Shown: positions 5,190 through 5,546 of the stretch, in pieces
Layout of the letters: each line of letters opens with the position of its first letter
How positions within the stretch are numbered: position 1 is the stretch's first letter
DNA from: Chloroflexota bacterium
GTDB lineage: Bacteria; Chloroflexota; Dormibacteria; CF-121
DNA length: 5,546 bases
NCBI GenBank assembly: GCA_005889395.1
Contig: VBFX01000092.1
Coordinates: 1-5,546 of the forward strand
Reading direction: 5' to 3'
Notes under the pieces: model-generated
The model's database searches: none
What the model was told of the DNA's origin: nothing
The model's input: only the letters and a program-made list of their open reading frames with translations
Made by a program: the position numbers and the translations under genes

Positions 5190-5546
5190 CTACGCGGCGG
5201 CGGGCTCCTCCACGACGACCGGCGGGGTCCGATCCTTGGTGTAGTTCAGGATCAGGATCACGGCGATCAAGAGGCCGGTCCCGATGAACTGCGGCAGGTA
5301 GAGCGGCTGGTTAAAGCCGTAGGGCGGCGGCGCGGATGCGATGAAAGTCGCGGTGACTGGGTAGGCGAGCTCAGCGATCGTGGCGAGGGTCGCCGGCGTG
5401 CTGCGCAGCGCCCGGTAATAGAGGAGAAGCGCGAGCAACCCGGGGATCAACGCGATCCCAAGGAACGGGAGCACGTCCGACGGCTGGTAGTGCGCAAATG
5501 CTGATCCGCCGTACTGCAGCGCGACGATGACGATGAGGACAGGAAG
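5190..5546 (-). CDS. EamA/DMT family transporter, C-terminal part (partial)
   Basis: The reading frame is open from the right edge to a TAG at 5192-5190, giving the last 118 residues of an inner-membrane protein whose start lies outside the window. A GTG at 5474 is internal: the frame upstream of it still encodes a hydrophobic helix (LPVLIVIVAL), so it is not the start. The visible part shows about four membrane helices. It also has the second-EamA-domain pattern of LLYYRALRSTPAT followed by ELAYPVTATFIAS, then a short loop, PQFIGTGLLIAVILIL as the final helix, and a charged/proline tail ending EEPAAA. EamA proteins are drug/metabolite transporters that often export amino acids or other small metabolites; the substrate cannot be inferred here. 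recJ begins 26 nt downstream. Confidence 0.85.
   Translation of the reverse strand, partial: LPVLIVIVALQYGGSAFAHYQPSDVLPFLGIALIPGLLALLLYYRALRSTPATLATIAELAYPVTATFIASAPPPYGFNQPLYLPQFIGTGLLIAVILILNYTKDRTPPVVVEEPAAA

Noticed and set aside
3808..5244. 478-codon open frame on the plus strand antisense to recJ
   Set aside because: It lies opposite a RecJ gene with every catalytic motif intact. Its translation is arginine-, glycine- and histidine-rich with no recognisable domain. Long antisense open frames are common opposite GC-rich genes because stop codons are rare there.

Overview
This is a 5.5 kb piece of a GC-rich bacterial chromosome. By eye the third codon positions are strongly G/C. The gene set is a DUF2905 membrane protein, a J-domain protein with a reduced zinc centre, a stand-alone cobyrinate a,c-diamide synthase, RecJ and an EamA transporter. 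It would suit a Chloroflexota-type lineage, including relatives such as Dormibacterota. That placement is an inference from gene style only, because no marker such as an rRNA gene is present. I see no mobile element, CRISPR array, tRNA or rRNA gene. The window reads as ordinary housekeeping chromosome.

Layout. Positions 1-55 (minus) hold the first 18 codons of a gene leaving the left edge; it starts with a basic plus hydrophobic segment behind a very strong ribosome binding site. Positions 56-276 are a divergent intergenic region with a REP-like dyad, an operator-like palindrome and a candidate promoter facing right. Two small genes then read rightwards: a monothiol glutaredoxin-like protein (277-519) and a two-helix DUF2905 protein (576-791). 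They meet, tail to tail with a single base between the stop codons, a block of four genes reading leftwards. In transcription order these are an EamA/DMT transporter C-terminal part (5546-5190), RecJ (5163-3394), cobyrinate a,c-diamide synthase CobB/CbiA (3286-1877) and a DnaJ-type co-chaperone (1830-793).

The leftward genes are spaced 26, 107 and 46 nt apart, so a shared transcript is possible. The 107-nt gap before cobB has a hairpin and a weak promoter candidate, so cobB-dnaJ may be a separate unit. The four products do unrelated jobs (membrane transport, single-strand DNA exonuclease, corrin amidation, Hsp70 co-chaperone). The arrangement therefore looks like linkage without a shared pathway.

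I found no previously undescribed system. The points most worth checking are small: a perfect DnaA-box consensus overlapping the recJ start next to a 7-bp hairpin, the single CXXCXGXG pair in the DnaJ protein, the CxxS active site of the glutaredoxin, and the palindrome containing both convergent stop codons.
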